A stretch of 64,000 bases of DNA. It comes from Curtobacterium flaccumfaciens. Lineage in GTDB: Bacteria > Actinomycetota > Actinomycetes > Actinomycetales > Microbacteriaceae. The notes under the pieces are model-generated. The model was not told the origin of the DNA and did no database searches. It saw nothing but the letters and a program-made list of their open reading frames with translations. The DNA is taken from positions 124,001 through 188,000 of the forward strand of contig NZ_JABMCF010000040.1 of the NCBI RefSeq assembly GCF_013359815.1, read 5' to 3'. Positions 37,638-46,114 of the stretch are shown piece by piece. The number at the start of each line of letters is the position of its first letter. Position 1 is the stretch's first letter. The position numbers and the translations under genes are program-made.

Positions 37638-37988
37638 ATGGCCGGTCACCGGATCTTCGGGACGCCCGTCGCGGACGTCTACGGGCACTACCTGGCGAAG
37701 GTGGAGCGGAAGGGCCACACGAAGGCGGAGCTGGACACCGTCATCGAGTGGTTGACCGGCTTCGACGGGCGGGCGCTCGCGCAGCACCTGGCCGACCGGA
37801 CCACGTTCGAGGACTTCTTCGCCGGCGCGTACCTCAACCCGAACGCCCCGCTCATCACCGGGGTGATCTGCGGGGTGCGGATCGAGGAGCTCGACGACCC
37901 GCTCATGCGGCAGATCCGGTACCTCGACAAACTCGTCGACGAGGTCGCCAAGGGCCGGCCGATGGTGAAGATCCTGCGGACCGCGTGA
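37638..37988 (+). CDS. DUF2200 protein
   Basis: A 116-residue cytoplasmic protein of the DUF2200 family, recognised by HRIFGTPVADVYGHYLAKVERKGHTKAELDTVIEWLTG. The family has no known role. No membrane segment or catalytic motif stands out. A GGAG lies about 10 bases before ATG 37638, which starts 11 bases after dnaE, and the next gene overlaps its stop (GTGA), so the three may be one transcript. Confidence 0.82.
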   Translation: MAGHRIFGTPVADVYGHYLAKVERKGHTKAELDTVIEWLTGFDGRALAQHLADRTTFEDFFAGAYLNPNAPLITGVICGVRIEELDDPLMRQIRYLDKLVDEVAKGRPMVKILRTA

Positions 37989-38788
37989 CCGACACGCGGC
38001 CGGCGCCCCCGGACCCCGGAGTGCTCGCCGCGTTCGGTGCGGGAGCAGCCGCACCGGTGCCCCTCGTGGGCGGCCGCGGCCGCTCCTGGCGGGCGGGCGG
38101 CATCGTCCTCCGGCCACACGACGGTGCGCTCGTGACCGACTGGCGCGCTGCGCTGCTGGCGGACCTGGGCTACACGTCGGCGTTCCGGACTCCGAGACCG
38201 GTGCCCACTCGCGCCGGTGCCTGGCGGTGCGGGGAGTGGGAGGCGTGGGAGTTCGTCGCCGGGGCCGCTGACGAGACCCGTGTCGACGACGTCATCCGAG
38301 CGGGTCGGGCCTTCCACCGCGCAGTTGCCGGCGTCGGGTGCCCCGCGTTCCTCCGGACGGCCGACCCCGAGACCGACGACCCGTGGCGTCGCGCCGACCG
38401 CATGGCCTGGGGCGAGGCACCACTGCCGACCGACCCGACCCTCGATCGCCTGGCCGCGGCGATCCGTCCCGTCCACGCGCCGGCGCAGTTGGTCCACGGG
38501 GACCTGCTCGGCAACGTCCTGTTCGCGGAGGGACTCGCGCCCGGGATCATCGACTGGCCACCCTACTGGCGTCCGGCCGGCACGGGAGCCGCGATCGCCG
38601 CGGTCGACGCGGTCTGCTGGCACGGCGTGTCCGTCGACCGTCTCGACGATCTCGGCGAGGGCGAACACGAGTGGCGGCAGTTGCTCCTGCGCGCCCTCGT
38701 GTTCCGGGTCGCCACGCTGCACCTGCTCGGTGCGTTCGACGTGGCCAGCATCGCGCGACACCGCGCGGTCGTCGACGCACTCGCGTGA
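37985..38788 (+). CDS. TIGR02569-like protein (aminoglycoside phosphotransferase fold)
   Basis: A 267-residue protein matching the actinobacterial TIGR02569 family in layout: GAGAAAPVPLVGGRGRSWRAGGIVLRP at the start, WEAWEFVAG in the middle and LVHGDLLGNVLF near residue 165. The HGDLLGN box is the kinase-like Brenner motif, and IIDWPPYWRP would supply the metal-binding Asp. It probably has an aminoglycoside phosphotransferase/kinase-like fold. Substrate is unknown, and resistance should not be assumed. It overlaps the DUF2200 gene by 4 bases. Confidence 0.7.
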   Translation: MTDTRPAPPDPGVLAAFGAGAAAPVPLVGGRGRSWRAGGIVLRPHDGALVTDWRAALLADLGYTSAFRTPRPVPTRAGAWRCGEWEAWEFVAGAADETRVDDVIRAGRAFHRAVAGVGCPAFLRTADPETDDPWRRADRMAWGEAPLPTDPTLDRLAAAIRPVHAPAQLVHGDLLGNVLFAEGLAPGIIDWPPYWRPAGTGAAIAAVDAVCWHGVSVDRLDDLGEGEHEWRQLLLRALVFRVATLHLLGAFDVASIARHRAVVDALA

Positions 38789-38789
38789 C

Positions 38790-38831
38790 GGACGGGAGGC
38801 CCGTGGCGGCGCCGCCACGGGCCTCCCGTCC
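38790..38831. terminator. type A palindrome, copy 5, perfect 42-bp
   Basis: A perfect 21+21 palindrome starting GGACGGGAGGCCCGTGGCGG and centred on GGCGCC, 1 base after the TIGR02569-like stop and 16 bases before the stop of the convergent glycosyltransferase gene. Probably a bidirectional terminator; also marks the left edge of the glycan island. Confidence 0.85.
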
Positions 38832-38847
38832 GCTCGTCGGTCGTCGC

Positions 38848-40302
38848 TCAGGCGCCGCGGCCGGCGATCGCGCGGAGGCGGGCGACGATGCGCGGGTTGC
38901 GCGCACCGAACGTGAGCGCGGCGAGGCGTCGGACCGACACCGTCGCGCGGTGCACCAGGAGGCCGGTCGCTTCGGCGATGTCCGAAACCGCGTGCCAGCG
39001 AGCACGCAGGGACGCGGGGTCGATCTCGTTCGCGGCGGCTGTGCGGACGAGCCGGACGAGGTCGTCCCCGTCACGCCAGCTCGTGCTCTGGTTCTCGAAG
39101 CGGCGCAGGATGCGGTCGATCGCCGACGCACGGTGGTTCGCGACCGCGTGTGACCACCGGACGTCCTGCGACACGGGGTCGACGAGGATCCAGCGGGGAG
39201 CGTTGGCGTTGAGCGCGGAGAGCTGCGCGAACGTGGTCAGGGCACCGAGCGCGACCGCGACGTCGAAGATCTGCCGTGGCCGACCCCCGACTGCGATCGC
39301 AGCGCCCGGGAACGCCTCACGGGCGTCCCGGATCTGCGACTTCGCGACGATGATCGTGACGACGACGTCATCCGGCGCTGCAGCGAGGGTGCTGCGGGTC
39401 CGGGCGATGACCTCGTCCGTCAGGTCGGCCGGGAGGTGCAGTGCCACGCGGACGACGTCGTCGTCGGGCAGGAACGCATCGGCGAACACGTCGACGGCGT
39501 CACGGTACCGGGCGAGGAAGAGCGCGATCGCGCCGCCGTAGAAGGGGTAGCGCTCGAGCAGGATCCGCTCGTGCTCGAGCCGGAGCGAGGGACCGCGATC
39601 CCCGCTGAAGCTCGTCGAGCCCGTGTGCAGGACCAACGCGCGGTTCGCCAACACCGAGGTGAAACCATGCTCGTTGATCCGCAGGCAGAAGTCGTTTTCC
39701 TCGCCGTAGCCGGGGGAGAAGACGTCGTCGAACAACCCGAAGCGGTCGACCATCTCGCGCCGGATGAGGAAGCAGAAGCCCATCGCCACGGGGGAGACCG
39801 TGTGCCGCGGGAGCAGGTACTTCGTCCGGCCGTGCAGCTCGCGGGTGCGGCGCGGTGCGAGGCCCGCCCGCGGGTTCCGCCGCGCGTAGGGGAAGGACGC
39901 GATCGTGGCGTTGTCGCTCCTCGCGCACACGACGCCGATCGAGTCGTCCGAGGCCAGGACCGCGGTCATCTCGTCCAGGAACCCCGGCATCGGGACGGTG
40001 TCGCTGTTGAGGAGCAGCACGTCGTTGCCCGTGCGGTCGAGGTCGAGGACCGCCCGGTTGCAGTTGCCGACGAAGCCGAGGTTGCGGCTGTTGCGGGTGT
40101 ACTCGAACCCCTCGTGGTCACCGACGAGCTCGAGCACACGGGCCTCGATCGCGTCGACGCGGGGGCCCACGTCGTTCGCCAGGAGCACGCGGTCGACGGA
40201 GAAGTCCACCGTCTCGAGCAGTGCCTCGATGCAGCGCTCGAGACCGGGGAGGTCGTCGTAGATCGGGACGACGATCGTGACCGGACGACGGTCGCGCGTC
40301 AT
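38848..40302 (-). CDS. GT2 glycosyltransferase (rhamnosyltransferase-like)
   Basis: A 484-residue GT-A enzyme. VTIVVPIYDDLPGLERCIEAL opens the domain, NLGFVGNCNRAV and LLLNSDTVPMPGFLDEM give the DxD-like site (NSD), and GYGEENDFCLR is the acceptor-side GT2 motif. The C-terminal 200 residues lack a recognised domain. It closely resembles the gene at 57484-58938 in order of motifs and length, implying duplication within the island. No signal or membrane helix. It overlaps the next upstream GT4 gene by 4 bases. Sugar and acceptor are unknown. Confidence 0.85.
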   Translation of the reverse strand: MTRDRRPVTIVVPIYDDLPGLERCIEALLETVDFSVDRVLLANDVGPRVDAIEARVLELVGDHEGFEYTRNSRNLGFVGNCNRAVLDLDRTGNDVLLLNSDTVPMPGFLDEMTAVLASDDSIGVVCARSDNATIASFPYARRNPRAGLAPRRTRELHGRTKYLLPRHTVSPVAMGFCFLIRREMVDRFGLFDDVFSPGYGEENDFCLRINEHGFTSVLANRALVLHTGSTSFSGDRGPSLRLEHERILLERYPFYGGAIALFLARYRDAVDVFADAFLPDDDVVRVALHLPADLTDEVIARTRSTLAAAPDDVVVTIIVAKSQIRDAREAFPGAAIAVGGRPRQIFDVAVALGALTTFAQLSALNANAPRWILVDPVSQDVRWSHAVANHRASAIDRILRRFENQSTSWRDGDDLVRLVRTAAANEIDPASLRARWHAVSDIAEATGLLVHRATVSVRRLAALTFGARNPRIVARLRAIAGRGA

Positions 40303-41669
40303 CGCCGAGCCAGCTTCCGGACGACGACGCCGGGCTGGGCGAGGAGTCGGCCGACGGCCCCGGAGCGGGATCGCACGCGGCTCGCGAGGAGTCCGACGGC
40401 GGCTCTGGCGCTCGTCGCACCGAGCGAGGCGTACGCGCCGGGCAGCTCGAACCAGTAGCGCGCCGCCTGGGGGAGCCGGTAACCCTCGGTGCCGACCAGC
40501 GCGACCAACCGTGCGATGGCCGCCGCGTTGTCGTGGCCCGCACCCGTGACGGTGGCGAGGCGTTCCGGTGCAGCCGCACCGTGCCTCCTGGCCGTGTCCG
40601 GGTCGGCCGCGTACGCAGCGAGGGCGTCAGCGAGGGCGTTCGTGTCGTCGGCATCGACCAACGCGCCGGTCACACCGGGCTCCACGAGTTCCGCGCTGCC
40701 GCCCTGGCGCGTGGCGACGACGGCCCTGCCGAGCGCCATGTACTCGGCGGTGGTGCGACCGAAGGCCTCGATGGTGGACGGTGTGACGCAGACGTCGGCC
40801 GCGTGGATGAAGGGCGCGGGCGTGTGCTGCTCGCCAGCGAAGACGACGTGCTCGGCGACACCGAGCGCGCGGGCGCGGTCGGTGAGCCGCTGGTCCTCAC
40901 CCGGGTGCTTCCAGCTCCCGACGAAGCAGACGCTCGCGGTCACGCCTCGTCGGCGCAGCGCGCCGAGCGCATCGACGACGCGGTGTTGCCCCTTGGACTC
41001 CTCGACGCGGCCGAGGACCGTGATCCGGAGGCCGGGTTCTGCCTGCGGGAAGGGGGCGACGGCAGGCGTGTCGTCCTTCGTCGCCAGGAGTCGGCTCGTG
41101 TCGACCGTCGGGTAGGCGACGGAGAGCTTGTCGGCGGGGATGTACTTGGCGAGGTGGTCGCGCATCGCCTCGGAGTTGGTGACGACGACCCCGGACAGCA
41201 GGCCGATGTCGCCGAGGACGCCCGCACGGCCCGTCTGGAACTGCAGACCGTGGTCGAGGTCGCCGTACTCACGGACGAACCACGCCTGCGGGATCCCGAG
41301 GACCGCGGCGGCGAACGACGCCCACGGGGCGACGAGTGTGTTGGTGACGACGAGGTCCGGGCGCTCCCGCTCGTACTTCCGGATGATCGCGTTGACGGCG
41401 GCGTAGTCGACGGTCGCGAAGGCGGCGCGTTCGGCAGCCGGTGCGGGCTGCGGACTCGGCAGGGCCCAGCCGCGGAACCGCAGCGCGTCGTACGACCAGC
41501 CACGCTCGTCGAGGGCATCGATGAACTTGCCGCGCGGGGCCTTGGTGATGAAGGTCGGCGTCATGGCCGGGTCCTGCGCCTGCCAGTCCTCCACGAAGCG
41601 GATGAGTGACCGTTCCGCCCCGCCGAGGTTCACCGGCGCGGTGGAGTGGTTGGCGAAGCTGACGATCAC
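40299..41669 (-). CDS. GT4 glycosyltransferase
   Basis: A 456-residue GT-B enzyme. The N-terminal half has NHSTAPVNLGGAERSL (a GGAE loop) and VVTNTLVAPW; the C-terminal half has LRITVLGRVEESKGQHRVVDALGALRRRG, HTPAPFIHAADVCVTPSTIEAFGRTTAEYMALGRAVVAT with the E-x7-E element typical of GT4. GTG 41669 lies 6 bases after TAGGGT (41681-41676) and no ribosome binding site is seen, so it is probably leaderless. Divergent from the ABC exporter genes. Donor and acceptor unknown. Confidence 0.88.
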   Translation of the reverse strand: MIVSFANHSTAPVNLGGAERSLIRFVEDWQAQDPAMTPTFITKAPRGKFIDALDERGWSYDALRFRGWALPSPQPAPAAERAAFATVDYAAVNAIIRKYERERPDLVVTNTLVAPWASFAAAVLGIPQAWFVREYGDLDHGLQFQTGRAGVLGDIGLLSGVVVTNSEAMRDHLAKYIPADKLSVAYPTVDTSRLLATKDDTPAVAPFPQAEPGLRITVLGRVEESKGQHRVVDALGALRRRGVTASVCFVGSWKHPGEDQRLTDRARALGVAEHVVFAGEQHTPAPFIHAADVCVTPSTIEAFGRTTAEYMALGRAVVATRQGGSAELVEPGVTGALVDADDTNALADALAAYAADPDTARRHGAAAPERLATVTGAGHDNAAAIARLVALVGTEGYRLPQAARYWFELPGAYASLGATSARAAVGLLASRVRSRSGAVGRLLAQPGVVVRKLARR

Positions 41670-41837
41670 CCACCAACCCTACTAATGATTTTCCAAGCGT
41701 TTGCTCTCTGGCCACTCGCCGCGCACCCGAGTCACCGCGTCGAACGTGCGTCGTGCAACGAGTGTGCGAGAATGCCTCGTCCCCGAATCCCTGTGAGGAG
41801 CGCTGCGTTGCGCCCCGGAGGAGCCTGCACCCGAAGC
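41670..41837. promoter_or_regulatory. divergent promoter region, GT4 / ABC exporter
   Basis: The AT-richest intergenic stretch of the island (TACTAATGATTTTCC near 41680-41694). Minus strand: TAGGGT (41681-41676) 6 bases before GTG 41669. Plus strand: GAGAAT (41768-41773) is a possible -10, and CCCGGAGGAG (41814-41823) a ribosome binding site set rather far from the ATG at 41838. Confidence 0.4.
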
Positions 41838-42659
41838 ATGACGTACCTGAACGAGCTCATGTCGTCGCGGGAACTCCTGGCGAACCTCACCGCCCGCGAG
41901 GTCAAGGGCAAGTACCGCCGCACGGTCTTCGGGCAACTGTGGTCCCTGATCAACCCGCTCGCGACGATGCTGATCTACACGATCGTGTACTCGTTCATCT
42001 TCCGGGCACGACTCGAGGTCGGCGACCCCAGCGGACTGAACATCTACCCGCTGTGGTTGATGTGCGGCCTGCTGCCGTGGATCTTCGCGCGCAACGTCAT
42101 CAACTCGGGCATGACGTCGATCGTCGCCAACGGCTCGCTGATCAAGAAGGTGTACTTCCCGCGGATGACGCTGCCGCTCGCGGCCGTCGGGTCCTTCGGG
42201 TTCACGTGGCTGGTGGAGATGGGGGTGCTGTTGATCGCCCTCGCGATCGCGGGGTCGAACTTCTGGATCTACCTTCCGTTGATCGCGCTGACGATGGTGT
42301 TCCTCGCCATGTTCGCCGCCGGCCTCGGGCTGATCCTGTCGATCATCAACGTGCACTTCCGCGACATGCAGCACCTCGTCGGCATCGGCCTGCAGATGTG
42401 GATGTACCTGTCGCCGATCATCTACCCGCTCTCGCTCGTCGAGGACGCCGCGAACAAGGCCGGACACCCGTGGATCATCCACGTCTACAAGCTCAACCCG
42501 ATCGAGCGGTTCTCCGAGGTCTTCCGGAACCTCATGTACGACAACCGCCTCCCGAACTGGACCGACCTGGTCGCGTGCGCCATCGCTGGATGCGCCTCGC
42601 TCGCACTCGGCTACTTCGTGTTCTCCCGCAACGAGAAGAAGCTGGCTGAACTCCTGTGA
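41838..42659 (+). CDS. polysaccharide/teichoic acid ABC exporter, permease (Wzm/TagG type)
   Basis: A 273-residue integral membrane subunit with about six helices. The ABC-2 signature is clear: NLTAREVKGKYRRTVFGQLWSLINPLATMLIYTIVYS, then FARNVINSGMTSIVANGSLIKKVYFPR and VHFRDMQHLVGIGLQMWMYLSPIIYP. With the ATPase encoded downstream (GTGA overlap) it would export an undecaprenyl-linked glycan. ATG 41838 gives a standard N-terminus; a TTG at 41808 is possible. Confidence 0.9.
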   Translation: MTYLNELMSSRELLANLTAREVKGKYRRTVFGQLWSLINPLATMLIYTIVYSFIFRARLEVGDPSGLNIYPLWLMCGLLPWIFARNVINSGMTSIVANGSLIKKVYFPRMTLPLAAVGSFGFTWLVEMGVLLIALAIAGSNFWIYLPLIALTMVFLAMFAAGLGLILSIINVHFRDMQHLVGIGLQMWMYLSPIIYPLSLVEDAANKAGHPWIIHVYKLNPIERFSEVFRNLMYDNRLPNWTDLVACAIAGCASLALGYFVFSRNEKKLAELL

Positions 42660-43384
42660 ACGACTCCGCCGTCTCCGTCGAACACGTCTCCAAGCGCTTC
42701 CGCATGTACCACGAGCGCAACGACTCGCTGAAGAGCATGGTCATGCGCGGGAAGAAGTCCGTGCACGAGGACTTCTGGGCCCTGAAGGACGTGTCGTTCG
42801 AGGTACCACAGGGCAAGACCTTCGGCCTCATCGGCAAGAACGGCTCGGGAAAGTCCACGCTGCTGAAGTGCCTGGCGAAGATCCTCTGGCCCGAAGAGGG
42901 CTCGATCACCGCCCGCGGCAAGCAGGCATCGCTGCTCGAGGTCGGTTCCGGGTTCCACCCCGAGCTCTCCGGTCGCGAAAACGTGTTCCTGAACGGCTCG
43001 ATCCTCGGGATGAGCCGCAAGGAGGTCACGCGGAAGTTCGACGACATCGTTTCGTTCTCCGGCGTCGGTCACTTCATCGACCAGCCCGTGAAGAACTACT
43101 CGTCGGGCATGTACGTCCGGCTCGGGTTCTCTGTTGCGGTCGCGGTCACCCCGGACGTGCTCGTCGTGGACGAGGTGCTCGCCGTCGGTGACGCGACCTT
43201 CCAGAAGCGCTGCCGGACGAAGTTCAAGGAGATGAAGGACGAGGGCCGCACCGTCATCCTCGTCTCCCACTCGATGAGCACGGTGAAGGACATGTGCGAC
43301 GAGGTGGCTTGGCTCAACGAGGGCGAGCTGAAGATGATCGGCAAGACGAACGACGTCGTCAAGGCGTACAACGAGACCGTCTGA
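42656..43384 (+). CDS. polysaccharide/teichoic acid ABC exporter, ATPase (Wzt/TagH type)
   Basis: A 242-residue ATPase. Walker A is GKNGSGKSTLLKCL, the signature is NYSSGMYVRLGFSVA, Walker B is VLVVDEVLAVGD, and the switch His lies in ILVSHSMST. SLLEVGSGFHPELSGRENVFLNGSILGM is typical of the O-antigen/teichoic acid subfamily. There is no C-terminal carbohydrate-binding extension, so export probably does not depend on recognition of a capped chain end. Overlaps the permease gene. Confidence 0.92.
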   Translation: MNDSAVSVEHVSKRFRMYHERNDSLKSMVMRGKKSVHEDFWALKDVSFEVPQGKTFGLIGKNGSGKSTLLKCLAKILWPEEGSITARGKQASLLEVGSGFHPELSGRENVFLNGSILGMSRKEVTRKFDDIVSFSGVGHFIDQPVKNYSSGMYVRLGFSVAVAVTPDVLVVDEVLAVGDATFQKRCRTKFKEMKDEGRTVILVSHSMSTVKDMCDEVAWLNEGELKMIGKTNDVVKAYNETV

Positions 43385-43414
43385 GCGCGAGCTCGACTGC
43401 GAGAGGGAACAGAC

Positions 43415-46108
43415 GTGTCCGAAGAGACCCCCGCGACGATGCGGTCCGAACGCCGGTTCACGGTCGGCGTGGTCCTGGCCGTGTACAACGTCGCGCGCTA
43501 CCTGCCCGACCTGCTGGGATCGCTCGAGCGGCAGACGCACCCGCTGACCGACGTGCAGCTCGTCTTCGTCGACGACGGCTCCACCGATGGCAGCCTGGAA
43601 CTCTTGCAGGAATGGGCCGAGTCCCGCCGTGACCACGTCACGGTCGTGGGGCAGACGAATGCGTGGGTCGCCTCTGCCCGCAACACGGGGATCGAACACC
43701 TGGATGCGGAGTGGGTGACCTTCGCGGACCCGGACGACGTGTTCGACGAGCGCTACTTCGAAGAGGTCGTCAAGTTCATCGGCCTGCACGGTGCTCCACG
43801 CGTCGGCATGCTGGTCACGCACCAGCTGCGGCTCAACGAGCAGCTCGAGCTCGTTGACTCGCATCCGCTCCGGGCCAAGTTCGCGAAGGGGTCGCGGATC
43901 GTCGACCTGACGCAGGAGCCCGTCATCCAGATGGCCGTCAACTCGGCCTTCTTCCGGACCGCAGCGATCCAGGAACACCAGATCCGCTTCGACGGGCGCG
44001 TCCGCCCGGTGTTCGAGGATGCCCACTTCATCGGCTCCTACCTGCTGGCGTCCGGACTGAGCGACGTCGGGATCCTCGCCTCGGCGAAGTACCACTACCG
44101 CGTGCGAGGCGACGGCACGTCGCTGATGGAGAGTCACTTCGACCACCCGGGCAAGTACACCGACGTGCTCCGGTACGGCCACCTCGACCTCATCCGCTCG
44201 GCCGAACGTCTTGGCGGCGTTCCCAGGTGGCTCGAGAACACGCTGCTCTACGACCTGTTCTGGTACTTCAAGAACGAACGTGCCCTGAACTCGGCTTCGG
44301 CACTGGCCCCGAGCCACACCTTCGACGAGTTCCACACGTTGATCGCGTCGATCCGCGCTGGGATCTCGGACGACGCCATCCGCTCCTTCGACGCGATGGG
44401 CGTCGAGTTCGCCGTGCGCAAAGCACTCCTCGACGGGTACACCGGTGCTCCGGTCCGACCGCAGTACGCGAAGGTGGAACGGGTCGATGAGACTCGTCAG
44501 CACGTCAAGTTCACGTACTGGTTCACCGGGGAGCTGCCGGACGAGCGGATCGTCACCGACGGGCGTGACGTCGCCCCGGTGTACGCGAAGACCCAAGACC
44601 TCGTCTTCTACGGCGCCGCGGTGCTCCGCCAACGCCACGTGTGGGTCGACCGTGGTCGGCTGACGCGCCTCTGGATCGACGGTGCGGTGGTCCCGTTCAG
44701 CCGAGGCGAGCGGTACGAGCCGGACGAGGCTCTGACGCTCCGCCAGCTCCGGCCCCAGATCCTCGGACAGCGCAAACGACTCGAGGGTCGGTGGTCGGAC
44801 GTGTCGACCCCTGCACTGCAGCACCTCAAGCGCCAGGCGCGCGAGGTGTACGAGAGCGTTCGATCCGGGCGGTACCGCCGCCGGACCGAGGACGCGATCC
44901 TCGGTGTCTCGGTGCGGACGCGTCGGACACGCGAGCGGTACGAAGACGCCTGGGTGTTCATGGACCGTGACACCGATGCGAACGACAACGCTGAGCACCT
45001 GTACCGGTGGGTGCGAGCGAACCACCCCGAGATCAACTCGTGGTTCGTCCTGGCGCGGGGCTCGAAGGACTGGGATCGGTTGCGGACGGAGGGCTTCCGA
45101 CTGGTTGCGTACAAGTCGTCAGAGTGGCGGAAGCTCATGATGCACGCGGCTCACCTCGCCTCATCGCACATCGACGTCTACGTGGTGAGCCCGCTCCCGC
45201 GCTGGCGCTACGGACAGCCGCGGTTCACCTTCACCTGGTTGCAGCACGGTGTGACCAACTACGACATCTCCCGGTGGGTGAACTCCAAGCCCGCCGAGCT
45301 GTTCGTGACTGTCACCCCGCAGGAGAAGGCGTCCATCGCCGGCGACGGGCCCTACACCTTCACCGAGCGTGAAGTCGTCCTGACCGGGTTTCCGCGTCAC
45401 GACGAGTTGCTGCGGAAGCGGCGTGCGACGCCGCCGGCGGACCGTGACCTGATCCTCATCATGCCGACCTGGCGGAAGAAGCTCGCCGGTCAGCAAGTGC
45501 CGGGCAGCAACGAGCGGGCGAAGAACCCGCGGTTCGCATCCAGCCAGTACGCCTTGGAGTTCGACGCGCTCATCGGTTCCGAACGGCTCCGGGACGTCGC
45601 CGCTCGTACCGGCAAGCGCATCGTCTTCATGCCGCACCCGAACATGCGTCCCTACCTGACCGACTTCACGGTGCCCGACTGGGTCGAGGTGTGGGACTTC
45701 GCGGCAGTGAACGTGCAGGACGTCCTCGCCCGCGCGGCGTCGATGGTTACCGACTACTCCTCGCTGGGGTTCGAGGCGGCGTTCATCGACGTTCCGCTGG
45801 TCTACTTCCAGTTCGACGCGGCATCGTTCTTCGACGGATCGCACGTCGGTCGGCGCGGCTACTTCGACTACGGCCGCGACGGGTTCGGCCCGGTTGCCGA
45901 CACCGTCGCCGGTGTCGAGGCCGCGATCGAACGCATCGGTGACGACGCGTGGGTGTCCGCCCCGGAGTACCTCGCGCGCACTGCGGCGGCCTTCGTGACC
46001 CGCGACGAGCACAACGCCGAGCGGGTCATCGACGCGATGCTCGCGCTCGACGGGGCTCCACGCATCACGGAGCCCCAGCAGGCCGTGGAACGCGTGACCA
46101 GTAGCTGA
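43415..46108 (+). CDS. GT2 - CDP-glycerol glycerophosphotransferase (TagF-like) fusion
   Basis: An 897-residue two-domain enzyme. Residues 15-230 are a GT2 domain (VGVVLAVYNVARYLPDLLGSL, FVDDGSTDGS, TFADPDDVFD). After a roughly 270-residue linker region, residues 510-880 match the TagF/glycerophosphotransferase domain, with WLQHGVTNYDISRWVN, VVLTGFPRHDELL, RIVFMPHPNMRPYL and SMVTDYSSLGFEAAFIDVPLVYFQ. It would add both a sugar and a polyol phosphate to a glycan, giving a teichoic-acid-like polymer. GTG 43415 follows GAGAGGGAAC. Directly downstream of the exporter, it is a good marker of the island's product class. Confidence 0.9.
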   Translation: MSEETPATMRSERRFTVGVVLAVYNVARYLPDLLGSLERQTHPLTDVQLVFVDDGSTDGSLELLQEWAESRRDHVTVVGQTNAWVASARNTGIEHLDAEWVTFADPDDVFDERYFEEVVKFIGLHGAPRVGMLVTHQLRLNEQLELVDSHPLRAKFAKGSRIVDLTQEPVIQMAVNSAFFRTAAIQEHQIRFDGRVRPVFEDAHFIGSYLLASGLSDVGILASAKYHYRVRGDGTSLMESHFDHPGKYTDVLRYGHLDLIRSAERLGGVPRWLENTLLYDLFWYFKNERALNSASALAPSHTFDEFHTLIASIRAGISDDAIRSFDAMGVEFAVRKALLDGYTGAPVRPQYAKVERVDETRQHVKFTYWFTGELPDERIVTDGRDVAPVYAKTQDLVFYGAAVLRQRHVWVDRGRLTRLWIDGAVVPFSRGERYEPDEALTLRQLRPQILGQRKRLEGRWSDVSTPALQHLKRQAREVYESVRSGRYRRRTEDAILGVSVRTRRTRERYEDAWVFMDRDTDANDNAEHLYRWVRANHPEINSWFVLARGSKDWDRLRTEGFRLVAYKSSEWRKLMMHAAHLASSHIDVYVVSPLPRWRYGQPRFTFTWLQHGVTNYDISRWVNSKPAELFVTVTPQEKASIAGDGPYTFTEREVVLTGFPRHDELLRKRRATPPADRDLILIMPTWRKKLAGQQVPGSNERAKNPRFASSQYALEFDALIGSERLRDVAARTGKRIVFMPHPNMRPYLTDFTVPDWVEVWDFAAVNVQDVLARAASMVTDYSSLGFEAAFIDVPLVYFQFDAASFFDGSHVGRRGYFDYGRDGFGPVADTVAGVEAAIERIGDDAWVSAPEYLARTAAAFVTRDEHNAERVIDAMLALDGAPRITEPQQAVERVTSS

Positions 46109-46114
46109 GCCCCG

